64,000 bases of DNA from an uncultured Peptostreptococcaceae bacterium (GTDB lineage: Bacteria; Bacillota; Clostridia; Peptostreptococcales; Anaerovoracaceae): NCBI GenBank assembly GCA_910588185.1, contig CAJUQR010000008.1:1-64000 (forward strand), written 5' to 3'. The stretch's first letter is position 1. Each line of letters begins with the position of its first letter. The translations under genes and the position numbers were made by a program. Below the pieces are notes generated by a model. It was not told the origin of the DNA. It did not search any database and saw nothing but the letters and a program-made list of their open reading frames with translations. Of this stretch, positions 47,422-55,556 are shown in pieces.

Positions 47422-47466
47422 AAATAAAGACTCTCGTCTTATTTAAAATAACGAAAGCCCTTATTT
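47422..47466 (-). terminator. terminator after the 27-codon ORF
   Basis: AAATAAGGGCTTTCGT and ACGAGAGTCTTTATTT pair over 16 positions with three G-U pairs, followed by TTTATTTGTGTTTTA-like U-rich sequence on the minus strand. Confidence 0.65.
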
Positions 47467-47485
47467 ATAAACCATATTATACGTA

Positions 47486-47569
47486 TTAGTTATTTTTTCC
47501 CACCTCTTCAAATTCATATCCTTTATCTTCTCCAGGACAAGCATAACTCTTTTCTTCTTTTCTCTCCAT
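47486..47569 (-). CDS. 27-residue small ORF downstream of the cysteine desulfurase gene
   Basis: A short minus-strand frame (ATG 47569, TAA 47486-47488) has a strong AAGGAGGG ribosome-binding site 5 bases upstream. It lies 77 bases after the desulfurase gene and directly before a terminator. The peptide begins MERKEEKSYACPGEDKGYEF and has one cysteine in an ACPGED context; it is very acidic and basic in turn and has no membrane helix. I recognise no family. Position and translation signals argue for a real small protein, possibly a sulfur or selenium acceptor, which is inference only. Confidence 0.55.
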   Translation of the reverse strand: MERKEEKSYACPGEDKGYEFEEVGKNN

Positions 47570-47646
47570 GATATCCCTCCTTGAACTTATTTTGGGATAT
47601 TCTCTGGGAAATATACTGCACATATCATTTATACCAAATTTATACA

Positions 47647-48798
47647 TCAATCATTCAATATATTTTTAATTGCCTCCGCAGCATATCTAACATCTTCCTT
47701 GGTATTCTTGTGTCCAAAGGCAAATCTGACAGTTCCCCTAGGATATGTTCCAAGAGTCTTATGAGCCAAAGGAGCACAGTGAAGTCCACATCTGGTCATT
47801 ATTCCATACTCTGAATCTAATAAAAAGGCAATCTCTGCATTATCTATCTGCTCGAAATCAAGAGACAGAATTCCTACTTTTCGATTCCAATCTCGGCTTC
47901 CTACAATACGAACTCCATCAATATTATCTATCTCTTCTATAAACATTTCGGCCAAAAGTTTTTCTACATTGAATATATTATCTATACCAACAGATTCAAT
48001 ATATCTAAGAGATGTATTAAGACCTATTATTCCAGGCAAATTAAGAGTTCCTGCTTCAAACTTATCCGGCATAAATTCCGGCATAGTCAAAAGGTGGGAT
48101 GCACTTCCTGTGCCTCCGTCAATAATAGGCTCCAAAGCAGATGAAAACTCCGGAGTCATCAAGATAGCTCCTATTCCCTGTGGACCCAGCAGTCCCTTAT
48201 GCCCTGTAATACACAATGCCGAAAGATTAAATTTTTCAAAATCTATATTTAAAATTCCTGCGCTTTGAGCTGCATCTAATACAAAAAATACACCTCTCTC
48301 TTTGCATATTTTGCCTACTCTCTCTGCATCAAGAACCGTACCACACACATTTGACGCATGAGACATAACTACCATCTTGGTATTTTGTTTAAATGATCTG
48401 CAAAACTGATCGATATCAAGAGTCCCCTCACTGTTGCAAGGTGAAATAGTTACATCAACTCCAAGTGATTTTAAGCTCTCACATGGTCTTGCTACTGCAT
48501 TATGCTCCATAGAAGAAATTATTACATGATCGCCCCTTTTAAGCAAACCTTTTATTGCAAAATTAAGACTATAAGTAACATTGGGAGTAAATACAACATA
48601 TTTTTCATCAGAAAAATTAAATATACGACAAAGCATACTTCTTGTCTCAAATATGGTTTCACCTAAATTATATGCTGTTTCATATCCTCCTCTCCCTATA
48701 TTGCAGCCTACTTCTGTTATGAATCTAGCCATAGATTCACCTACTTTGGGAGCTTTAGGAAAAGACGTACTTCCATTATCCAAATAAACTTTTTTCAT
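47647..48798 (-). CDS. cysteine desulfurase-like class V aminotransferase (EF2568 type)
   Basis: About 383 residues from the ATG at 48798, with GGAG 7 bases upstream; an ATG 12 bases earlier overlaps this site. It has PLP fold I with VYLDNGSTSFPKAPKV at the start, SSMEHNAVARP near 100, the Schiff-base lysine in CITGHKGLLGPQGIGA near 200-215, and a mobile-loop cysteine in MTRCGLHCAPLAH near 343-355. The sequence fits the EF2568-like group, which co-occurs with YedF and selenium use. It is divergent from the TusA-like gene. I infer delivery of sulfur or selenium from (seleno)cysteine. Confidence 0.85.
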   Translation of the reverse strand: MKKVYLDNGSTSFPKAPKVGESMARFITEVGCNIGRGGYETAYNLGETIFETRSMLCRIFNFSDEKYVVFTPNVTYSLNFAIKGLLKRGDHVIISSMEHNAVARPCESLKSLGVDVTISPCNSEGTLDIDQFCRSFKQNTKMVVMSHASNVCGTVLDAERVGKICKERGVFFVLDAAQSAGILNIDFEKFNLSALCITGHKGLLGPQGIGAILMTPEFSSALEPIIDGGTGSASHLLTMPEFMPDKFEAGTLNLPGIIGLNTSLRYIESVGIDNIFNVEKLLAEMFIEEIDNIDGVRIVGSRDWNRKVGILSLDFEQIDNAEIAFLLDSEYGIMTRCGLHCAPLAHKTLGTYPRGTVRFAFGHKNTKEDVRYAAEAIKNILND

Positions 48799-49008
48799 TA
48801 GATTCTCCATATCATTATTATTGCAGTTTTGATTATATTACCTTATATTATTATTGTAAAATAGTTTTTTTAAACATTTACGCCAATTTTTTGTCCATGT
48901 TTTTTTGTTAATTGTATTATTCTATATAAATTAACTATATGATAAATAAACGCAATTTTACATTTTTGATTTGGATTGTTAGAATGTGATTAGGAATTAA
49001 TCAAAGAA

Positions 49009-49024
49009 TTGGTCAAATTATTGC
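49009..49024 (+). promoter_or_regulatory. sigma-54-like promoter upstream of the tusA-like gene
   Basis: TTGGTCAAATTATTGC has GG (49011-49012) and GC (49023-49024) separated by 10 bases, the diagnostic -24/-12 spacing. The -24 half deviates from TGGCAC. It lies 41 bases before the start codon. Confidence 0.5.
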
Positions 49025-49065
49025 AACAATAAGTTTAACAGCAAAACTGAAAGGAGCCTACACAA

Positions 49066-49272
49066 ATGTTAGTAGATGCAAGAGGATGTTCATGTCCGCA
49101 GCCCGTTATCATGACCAAAAAAGCTTTGGCAAAAGAATCAAAACTGGAAGTCCTTGTAGATAACAATACTGCTATGAATAATGTTACAAGATTAGCAAAA
49201 AGTCAAGGATGCACCGTAACAGTTAAAGATGGAGAAATCTTCGGTGATTTTATCATTGAGATTTCCAAATAA
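49066..49272 (+). CDS. TusA/YedF-like sulfur (selenium) carrier, single domain
   Basis: A 68-residue SirA/TusA fold with the catalytic CPxP motif in MLVDARGCSCPQPVIMTKKAL (Cys near residue 10) and VDNNTAMNNVTRLAKSQG. It equals the N-terminal half of YedF, the protein found in selenium-using anaerobes; the DsrE-like C-terminal half (about 120 residues) is missing. The following 135 bases hold only a 40-codon frame without a start. The divergent cysteine desulfurase suggests relay of sulfur or selenium between the two. RBS AAGGAG is 10 bases upstream. Confidence 0.87.
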   Translation: MLVDARGCSCPQPVIMTKKALAKESKLEVLVDNNTAMNNVTRLAKSQGCTVTVKDGEIFGDFIIEISK

Positions 49273-49285
49273 AACTATCGAGTAA

Positions 49286-49408
49286 AAGCTTAAAGTCTTT
49301 GATGCTTATTTAGAAGTACAACGCCTCTCAAACCTAGATTATGAAGGTTTTTACAATGTCACCGAAAAAGATTTTAAGCTTATAGACCATAAAGAAAATA
49401 GTACATAA
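49286..49408 (+). pseudogene. possible coding remnant after the tusA-like gene
   Basis: A 40-codon open frame without a start codon (stop TAA at 49406-49408) reads as a plausible protein fragment (KLKVFDAYLEVQRL...). It begins right after an in-frame stop, and no family is recognised. It may be the decayed end of a neighbour or chance coding sequence. Confidence 0.2.
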
Positions 49409-49417
49409 TCACCCAAC

Positions 49418-49452
49418 AAAACAGCTGTCTAAACGCCTCAGACAGCTGTTTT
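49418..49452 (+). terminator. terminator of the tusA-like gene
   Basis: AAAACAGCTGTCT and AGACAGCTGTTTT form a perfect 13-bp stem with a T-rich tail. Confidence 0.85.
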
Positions 49453-49494
49453 AATTTGACAATTGCCCCGCCGGGCACATGTTCTTTTTAAGTT

Positions 49495-49539
49495 AAAACG
49501 TCGTACACGTGGCTGATTCCAAGCATGTACGACGCTTTT
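49495..49539. terminator. terminator of the grdA-trxBA-grdCD operon
   Basis: AAAACGTCGTACA pairs with TGTACGACGCTTTT (one mismatch), about 38 bases after grdD on the minus strand. Confidence 0.8.
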
Positions 49540-49577
49540 ATTGTTATCCGTTAAATAATCAAAGAGGCTAATATTGA

Positions 49578-50693
49578 TTATTGGATGTAACCTTTTTCTT
49601 CAAGTACTTTTCTTGCAGCATCTGCATTAGCATCGCTTACAAGTATTACAGGACCTGTACATCCCATTCCTGTTTCAGCATACATTCCCTTTTCCCAAAG
49701 AGAACTTGCCGCATCTTCAAGGTCGATTACCTCAATACCATGGATTTCATAAGTTACTACTTCTTTAGGTGGCGCTGTCACTGTCTTAGGAGCTTCGCTT
49801 CCCTTTTTGCTGTCTCTGATTTCAGCTAGGATTTCCTGAAATCCTGCCTTATTTGCAGCCTCGAATTCCTTGGCAGATACTTCGAGCACCTTATTTTCAA
49901 GAAGCTCTGTAGCATACTGAATTGCACCTGCGATTACAGGAGCTCCTGATGCTCTTGAAATAATCATAACGACTTTGTCATATCCTTCTCCTATTCCAGG
50001 TCCATAGCCATATCCTAAGGATTCATAACTGCCTCCTGTAGTATATGCGGAGAATATTTTAGTCATCAGATTTCCTGTCAAAGCATCCATTACCATAATA
50101 TCAGCAGAAGCTTCCAAGAGGTCGTTACCTCTCATAACTACTCCGCCGTCGCTTCTTGATGACTCTGCAAAGTTTATATCATATCCGTTTTCTTTTAATT
50201 TTTTAAGTGCAATCTCTGTCTGTCTTGCACCATCAATATTAGCGATACCGACAGTAGGATTTTCAACGCCGGAAGCTTTTGCTGCTATGATTCCGTAAAC
50301 TGCGTTCTTCACCATAGATTCAACACGATCAGTTGATGATGTTCCTGTCGTCGTCGCCAAATAAAGTTCCTTACCCATTCCAGGAGTAATTACTCTACCC
50401 ACCGTTGAAACACCGATAGGGAATGGATAATGCATCGTCACTGCACCTTGGATTTCTCCATTGTCAAGCATTTTTTCCATCTGCTTGTGTGCGTCTTCAC
50501 CTTCTATAACAACTGCTTTATAGCCTTTTTTCTCAGCAAGTTTTACTCCGGCATAGATATTATCCATACCGTGCTCAGTGCCTGCAACAGCTACTCCGAT
50601 AACCGGCTTCTTACCAAAGCTGCCGGTCTCAAGAGCATCTGCTATGTCCAAAAAGGTGTTTGCAATCATACTTTTGATCTGCTTTTCTGACAT
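49578..50693 (-). CDS. grdD: glycine reductase complex protein C, beta subunit GrdD
   Basis: With GrdC it forms protein C, which releases the carboxymethyl group from GrdA selenium as acetyl phosphate. It has 371 residues, near the family norm (about 385). It resembles PlsX/phosphotransacetylase-like proteins in the first half (NTFLDIADALETGSFGKKPVIGVAVAGTEHG) and ends with GMGCTGPVILVSD, whose Cys is the likely acetyl-thioester site. It is the last gene of the grdA operon and is followed by a terminator. Confidence 0.95.
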   Translation of the reverse strand: MSEKQIKSMIANTFLDIADALETGSFGKKPVIGVAVAGTEHGMDNIYAGVKLAEKKGYKAVVIEGEDAHKQMEKMLDNGEIQGAVTMHYPFPIGVSTVGRVITPGMGKELYLATTTGTSSTDRVESMVKNAVYGIIAAKASGVENPTVGIANIDGARQTEIALKKLKENGYDINFAESSRSDGGVVMRGNDLLEASADIMVMDALTGNLMTKIFSAYTTGGSYESLGYGYGPGIGEGYDKVVMIISRASGAPVIAGAIQYATELLENKVLEVSAKEFEAANKAGFQEILAEIRDSKKGSEAPKTVTAPPKEVVTYEIHGIEVIDLEDAASSLWEKGMYAETGMGCTGPVILVSDANADAARKVLEEKGYIQ

Positions 50694-50715
50694 ATCTTTT
50701 TCCTTCCCTCTTCTA

Positions 50716-52257
50716 CTATTCCATCAAAGATTTTGCAAAGTCACGCATAGCTTCGCCGATTAAGCTCTTAATCTTATCTTCTGAAACAGCGGCAGCTTCT
50801 TCTTGCTTGCCGGAGTTTGCTTCAATTACAAAAGATACACCATCAAATAAGTTGGTCATTCTGCCAAGGAATAAGCTTCCTTTACCTATGACCATTGCAC
50901 GCTTAACATCTCCGTTCAAGATATCATCTCTGCAAGGTCCCATATAAGGAACTCCTGACGGAATATGTCCCTGAGTAGGCGCCCATCCTGTCAAACCACG
51001 CTGTGCAACAAAATCAGCAATTTCAGTTCTCTGAATATCGCCTCTCTTTACTCCCAGAGCTGCAATCATCTTGTAGTTAGCTTCAGGAACGTCTCCTGCT
51101 CCTGCAGGTTTTGTAATATCAGGATTCTGTAATTCAGGTGCAAACTTATCGATTTCTGTAAGTTTTAAGCCTGCAACGTCAAGCGGATCAGTTACCAATG
51201 AACCTATTACTGCCTGAGGTGATGAACCTGTTCCTACTGTATGTCTTCCCACAATATCATTTCTGATTATAGGGTTTACTCCGTCATTTTCGCTGATAAG
51301 TACTGCAAAACCACCCAAGCAGTCTTCTAAGATAGGCAGACCTTTTTTAACGTGGTCTTTGCCGTTCATTCCCAGTTTAGCAGTACATCCGCCTGCTGTA
51401 ACGATAACATTCTTAAATGTTCCTGCTTTTACCAATGATGCAGCATCAAGAATTGCATGAGAAGGACCTGCACAGAATCCTCTTACGTCTGAGCCTGTTG
51501 CTCCTGTAAGTCCTACTACTTCAGCAGCAGCCTTTGCAAAGTTACCGCCACCTCTCTGGTTCATATCTCCGCAAGCTTCTTCGCAGCAGTCAACTACATA
51601 ATCAACATCTTCGGGATTAATTCCTGTAACTCTTAGCAGATGTAACATAGCAAGTACGCTGGATGCTTTTGAAACTAAATTTTCAAGCATTACGTGAGCA
51701 CTCAGGTTTGCATCTACATCGTGAGCGCGCTTAACTGCTCCAACGAGCTTAAAATCATTGTAAAGAGCTTCTGCATGTTCTTCATTTACAAGCTTTTCAA
51801 TCTCTTCTATTCCATCTGTATTTTTATCTAAAATATCAAGCTGCTCCTGCTTTAACATGCCGTGGGCAGTTAATTTTTCCTTAACTGATTTAGCAAACTC
51901 AGGTTCCAATTTAACAAGATCAAATACATCACAAATCTGAATCAAGCCTAAGAACTCATCCTGCGGCATGATTTCACCATATTTACCTTGTCTCTTAGGT
52001 TCAGCTACTTTTTTGTCATACCAAGGAAATTCTGTTTCTGCCAGTTCCTTGTTGGTCATGTTGCCAATATAAACCTGGTTAGGTATATATGATAAAACAT
52101 CGTCAAAACTTCTCAAATGATTAGGAAGCTCCTTCAGATATTCTGACTCAGGATTAACGACCATTTCTGTTGTCTGAGTTGTACCGTTGTGTAAAACCAT
52201 ATCAGGTGCAGCCGCTAAAATGTAGCTTGCACCTTTAATAACTGCATAATTACTCAT
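50716..52257 (-). CDS. grdC: glycine reductase complex protein C, alpha subunit GrdC
   Basis: A 513-residue FabH/thiolase-like subunit of protein C, matching the known GrdC length. The start MSNYAVIKGASYILAAAPDMVLHNG is typical. The region near 220-290 (CCEEACGDMNQRGGGNFAKAAAEVVGL, RGFCAGPSHAI) carries the conserved cysteines. It works with GrdD to form acetyl phosphate, giving one ATP per glycine through acetate kinase. It lies 21 bases after trxA. Confidence 0.96.
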   Translation of the reverse strand: MSNYAVIKGASYILAAAPDMVLHNGTTQTTEMVVNPESEYLKELPNHLRSFDDVLSYIPNQVYIGNMTNKELAETEFPWYDKKVAEPKRQGKYGEIMPQDEFLGLIQICDVFDLVKLEPEFAKSVKEKLTAHGMLKQEQLDILDKNTDGIEEIEKLVNEEHAEALYNDFKLVGAVKRAHDVDANLSAHVMLENLVSKASSVLAMLHLLRVTGINPEDVDYVVDCCEEACGDMNQRGGGNFAKAAAEVVGLTGATGSDVRGFCAGPSHAILDAASLVKAGTFKNVIVTAGGCTAKLGMNGKDHVKKGLPILEDCLGGFAVLISENDGVNPIIRNDIVGRHTVGTGSSPQAVIGSLVTDPLDVAGLKLTEIDKFAPELQNPDITKPAGAGDVPEANYKMIAALGVKRGDIQRTEIADFVAQRGLTGWAPTQGHIPSGVPYMGPCRDDILNGDVKRAMVIGKGSLFLGRMTNLFDGVSFVIEANSGKQEEAAAVSEDKIKSLIGEAMRDFAKSLME

Positions 52258-52278
52258 TTACTTACGACTCCTTTTTAA

Positions 52279-52605
52279 TTATGCCATAGCATAATATTTT
52301 TTAACCATTTCTTCTACAGCTTCCTTAGTTGCGTCATCTTTTACAAGCTCTTCAACTTTTTCACCATCTTTATAGATTGCAATTACAGGAAGGCCCATAA
52401 TCTTCTGGCCGATAGCAAGTCTTCTTGCTTTTGTTGTGTTAAGGCTTGTAAATTTGATCTTATCTCCGTAAACATCTCCCATGTCGTGTACATGTGGCAT
52501 CAATGCCTGACATGGAACACATCCGTCACCAAAGAAATCTACCAATACATAACCTTCTGCCTGTAATACTTCAGCTTCAAAATTTGTCTTATCTACTTCT
52601 AACAT
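52279..52605 (-). CDS. trxA: thioredoxin with GCVPC active site
   Basis: 108 residues from the ATG at 52605 (GGGAGGA upstream). In place of WCGPC the active site reads GDGCVPCQ (near 32-39), the variant reported for glycine-reductase anaerobes such as Peptoclostridium (Eubacterium) acidaminophilum. It passes electrons from TrxB to selenoprotein GrdA. A long in-frame upstream extension overlaps trxB and is not used as a start. Confidence 0.96.
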   Translation of the reverse strand: MLEVDKTNFEAEVLQAEGYVLVDFFGDGCVPCQALMPHVHDMGDVYGDKIKFTSLNTTKARRLAIGQKIMGLPVIAIYKDGEKVEELVKDDATKEAVEEMVKKYYAMA

Positions 52606-52627
52606 TTTAAAATCCTCCCAAAAATTA

Positions 52628-53566
52628 TTATTCGTTTTCTTCAATATATTTTCCAGCCTGAACTGCGGCAATCGCACCGTCAGCAGCAGCTGTTACAACC
52701 TGTCTTAAGCTCTTCTGGCGAATATCTCCTGCTGCAAATATGCCAGGAATATCTGTCTTCATATCATCATCTGTAACGATGTATCCTCTGTCGTTCATCT
52801 TAACCTTACCCTTAAACAGGTCTGAGTTAGGAGTGAATCCGATGAATACAAAAATTCCAAATATTCCATCTTCTTCATCTGCAACAATCTCTTTAGTTTC
52901 GCCTGTTTTTGTATTTTTAACGACCATGGACTCAACCATGCCGTCGCCTTTAATTTCATCAACTACCGTATCCCATAAGAAATCAATTTTTTCATTTGCA
53001 AAGGCTTTTTCCTGAATCGATTTAGCTGCTCTGAGCTCATCTCTTCTGTGGATTATGGTTACCTTACGAGCAAACTTAGTCAAATACATTGCTTCTTCAA
53101 CTGCAGAATCTCCGCCGCCTACTACATATACTTCAAAGTCTTCAAAGAAAGCAGCGTCACAAGTTGCACAATAAGAAACACCTTTTCCTGAAAGTTCTTT
53201 TTCTCCAGGACATCCGATAGGAATTGGGTGCGCACCGGCAGCAATGATAACTGTCTTAGCTCTATATTCATCGTGAAGGCCTTTTAGAACTTTAACTTCT
53301 CCTTCAAGCTCGCAATCTGTAATAGTATCAAAAACATGATCTACTCCAAACTTTTCTGTTTGCTTTACCATACGGTCTATCAAAGAAGGACCTGTTTCTT
53401 CGTCATTACATCCAGGATAATTTTCAATTTCGTTTGTAATAACAATCTGACCACCGTTCTTCTGTTTTTCAATAATCAAAGTGTCCATTCTGGCTCTTCC
53501 TGCATAAAGACCAGCTGCAAGTCCTGCAGGACCGGCTCCGACTATTATAATATCATATATTTTCAT
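52628..53566 (-). CDS. trxB: thioredoxin reductase
   Basis: A 312-residue flavoprotein from the ATG at 53566 (AAAGGAG upstream); an earlier ATG would add eleven residues across this site. It has the FAD motif DIIIVGAGPAGLAAGLY (residues 5-21), redox-active CATC in GVSYCATCDAAFF (near 129-141), NADPH motif VVGGGDSAVEEAM and GIFAAGDIRQKSLRQ near the end. It supplies reducing power from NAD(P)H to TrxA and so to glycine reductase. It follows grdA by 112 bases. Confidence 0.96.
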   Translation of the reverse strand: MKIYDIIIVGAGPAGLAAGLYAGRARMDTLIIEKQKNGGQIVITNEIENYPGCNDEETGPSLIDRMVKQTEKFGVDHVFDTITDCELEGEVKVLKGLHDEYRAKTVIIAAGAHPIPIGCPGEKELSGKGVSYCATCDAAFFEDFEVYVVGGGDSAVEEAMYLTKFARKVTIIHRRDELRAAKSIQEKAFANEKIDFLWDTVVDEIKGDGMVESMVVKNTKTGETKEIVADEEDGIFGIFVFIGFTPNSDLFKGKVKMNDRGYIVTDDDMKTDIPGIFAAGDIRQKSLRQVVTAAADGAIAAVQAGKYIEENE

Positions 53567-53678
53567 AGAGTCATCTCTCCTTTTTTTCAAATTAAACATT
53601 ATACGAAAGTTGCGATTTTTTGGAGCTATAATTTATGTATCTAGGGAAAAGGCCTAAAAAGACCTTTTCCCAACATGG

Positions 53679-54140
53679 TTATAGCTGTTCTCTAATAGCG
53701 TTCATTTCATTGCAAATATCATCAACATCGAGAACCATTTCCATCATACTAATCTGCTCATCATATACAGCTTCATCAATTTCTGCCTTAACTTCAGGCT
53801 CACAAATGTGATATACTGAGAGTCCCAACGAGACTCCTGCTAAAGGACCTGCAAAAGTAGGGTCGCCTAATGTTACTGTTTCAGCAGCAAGACCTGCAGC
53901 TTCGCCCTCTGCTGCTCCCAGCAGAACTACGATATTGTCAGCTCCGTACTGATCTGTAAATTCTTTAACCCTTCTCTGGTTTTCCAAGTCCATAGCGCCA
54001 GCGGCTGTTCAGACGAAGCACTCAGTAGAAGAAAATACTACTTCTGCACCTGCCGATTCAGCGCACTCTGCAATAGCCTGTCCTGGTATACCATCTCTGT
54101 CACCGATAATGATAGCTTTCTTATCTTTCAGAATTGCCAT
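53679..54140 (-). CDS. grdA: glycine reductase selenoprotein A (Sec at residue 44)
   Basis: A 153-residue selenoprotein read through the in-frame TGA at 54009-54011. The start at 54140 (AAAGGAG 8 bases upstream) gives MAILKDKKAIIIGDRDGIPG, and the redox motif is ECFVU with selenocysteine 44. After the TGA the frame continues TAAGAMDLENQ and the rest of the domain to DDICNEMNAIREQL. Standard callers see only the 104 residues after the UGA. GrdA carries the carboxymethyl selenoether between GrdB and protein C and is re-reduced by thioredoxin. A sigma-54 promoter lies about 65 bases upstream. Confidence 0.97.
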
Positions 54141-54204
54141 TGAACCGTCTCCTTTCAATAAAATATAGAATTAATGTGCATTAACACCCACAACATTATT
54201 TTAA

Positions 54205-54220
54205 TGCAATTTCTATGCCA
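54205..54220 (-). promoter_or_regulatory. sigma-54 promoter of the grdA operon
   Basis: On the minus strand TGGCAT-AGAAA-TTGCA matches TGGCAC-N5-TTGCW with one mismatch, about 65 bases before the grdA start. Confidence 0.8.
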
Positions 54221-54239
54221 TTTCAATATATAATATTAA

Positions 54240-54400
54240 TTTTTTCAATGATAAATATACGTTGAAAAATCAATACTTTTATTGACAAATACACATCTGC
54301 TAAATTCAATATAATGTGTATCAATATTTTTCGACAATATCTTGTCGTTTTATCCGAAAATTTTTTGTCTTTTTTTAAATTTTGGCAATTAAAAATAATT
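54240..54400. promoter_or_regulatory. candidate upstream activator sites of grdA
   Basis: Several dyads sit 30-180 bases upstream of the sigma-54 promoter: TTTTTCAA/TTGAAAAA (54241-54269), TACACAT/ATGTGTA (54290-54320), and a perfect CGACAA-TATC-TTGTCG (54332-54347). The last, 120-130 bases upstream, is at a typical enhancer distance. The EamA gene uses the opposite strand here with -10 TATAAT at 54445-54450. Confidence 0.4.
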
Positions 54401-54484
54401 CCGTTTTTAAAATAATTTTCCTTTTCTTAATCAATTGTTTGGATTATAATGTATTCGACAATCATTGATAAGACGAGGTGTAAA

Positions 54485-55480
54485 ATGAACTCAACCAAAA
54501 AACTTACAATAATATGTAATCTGCTCCTATTGCTGGCGGCAATAATTTGGGGAATAAACTTTGTTTTCTCAAAAAATGCTGCTGCCGTAATAGGACCTTT
54601 TACTTTTATGGCTCTCAGATATTTTTTAGGTGCAAGTACTATAATTCCCTTTGTACTATTCATAGAAAAAAGAAAGCCTCTGGAAGAAAAAACCAAATAC
54701 GATAAAAAGTCATTTCTTTCAGTTGTAAAGCTTGCTGCCGTCATGGGAATAGTTCAGCTATGCTGTGCTGTACTGGGACAATGGGGTCTTGCATATACCA
54801 ATGCAAGTAAAGCAGCATTTCTCACGGCTACATATGTGGTTATAGTCCCCCTTCTTGCATGGGTTTTGTTCAAATCAAAGGCTAACATGAATATGTGGTT
54901 TGGAGTTGCTCTTGCAACCTTTGGCCTTTATAACCTATGTGCTACAGGCGGCGAATCATTCAGCATAAATCCAGGAGATATTATGGTAATTGCCGGAGCT
55001 GCATTTGGAGCTCTTCATATGCTCTTAATTTCAAAATATGTAAAGTCAATCAACGGAATGCATCTGATATGCATTGAGTTCTACATAGCCTCGATATATT
55101 GTACTATTTTTTCTATAATACTGGAAAAACCTTCTCTGGCAGATATAATGTCATGCGGAACAGAAATTTTATATGCCAGCGTTTTAGGGTCCGGCATATG
55201 TTATATGTTCCAAGTTACTGCACAAAAACACACCGATCCTACCATAGCTGCTCTGTTAATGAGCCTTGAATCTGTCTTTGGCGCTATTGCAGGTGTCATA
55301 GTTCTTGGAGAAGTGTTTACATTAAAAGAAATATTAGGTTCTGCCTGCGTCTTTGCGGCAGTTATATTGGCACAGCTCAGACCTAAAGAAAAAGTTGTGC
55401 TCAAAGTCAAGAAGAAAACAAAAGACAATGAACAATTATCTGCAGATGAACCTAAAGAAGATGATAATCAAGCCGAATAA
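54485..55480 (+). CDS. EamA (DMT superfamily) transporter
   Basis: 331 residues from the ATG at 54485 (GAGGTG 4 bases upstream); an ATG 36 bases earlier lies inside the probable -10 box. It has ten hydrophobic segments in two EamA repeats (LLLLLAAIIWGINFVFSKNAAAVIGPFTFM; GDIMVIAGAAFGALHML) and a charged C-terminal tail of about 35 residues rich in Lys, Asp and Glu. It is probably an exporter or importer of amino acids or metabolites. Between grdA and ald, an alanine, glycine or related amine is a plausible substrate, but this is unproven. Confidence 0.85.
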   Translation: MNSTKKLTIICNLLLLLAAIIWGINFVFSKNAAAVIGPFTFMALRYFLGASTIIPFVLFIEKRKPLEEKTKYDKKSFLSVVKLAAVMGIVQLCCAVLGQWGLAYTNASKAAFLTATYVVIVPLLAWVLFKSKANMNMWFGVALATFGLYNLCATGGESFSINPGDIMVIAGAAFGALHMLLISKYVKSINGMHLICIEFYIASIYCTIFSIILEKPSLADIMSCGTEILYASVLGSGICYMFQVTAQKHTDPTIAALLMSLESVFGAIAGVIVLGEVFTLKEILGSACVFAAVILAQLRPKEKVVLKVKKKTKDNEQLSADEPKEDDNQAE

Positions 55481-55500
55481 AAAAACTTTTAAAGCAAAAA

Positions 55501-55542
55501 AGAAGAATCGCTTCAAGACAAAATGTCTGAAGCGATTCTTCT
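55501..55542. terminator. bidirectional terminator between the EamA gene and ald
   Basis: AGAAGAATCGCTTCAGACA-type arms pair over about 19 positions (one bulged base) around a short AAA loop, with T- and A-runs outside. Confidence 0.9.
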
Positions 55543-55556
55543 TTATATTTTAAATG

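Noticed and set aside
52606..52677. Extended N-terminus of TrxA
   Set aside because: The extension overlaps trxB in another frame and precedes the normal thioredoxin start with its own RBS.
53679..53993. A separate 104-residue protein
   Set aside because: It is the C-terminal part of GrdA after selenocysteine 44.
54449..54484. Longer EamA start at 54449
   Set aside because: It overlaps the probable -10 box; 54485 has a ribosome-binding site.
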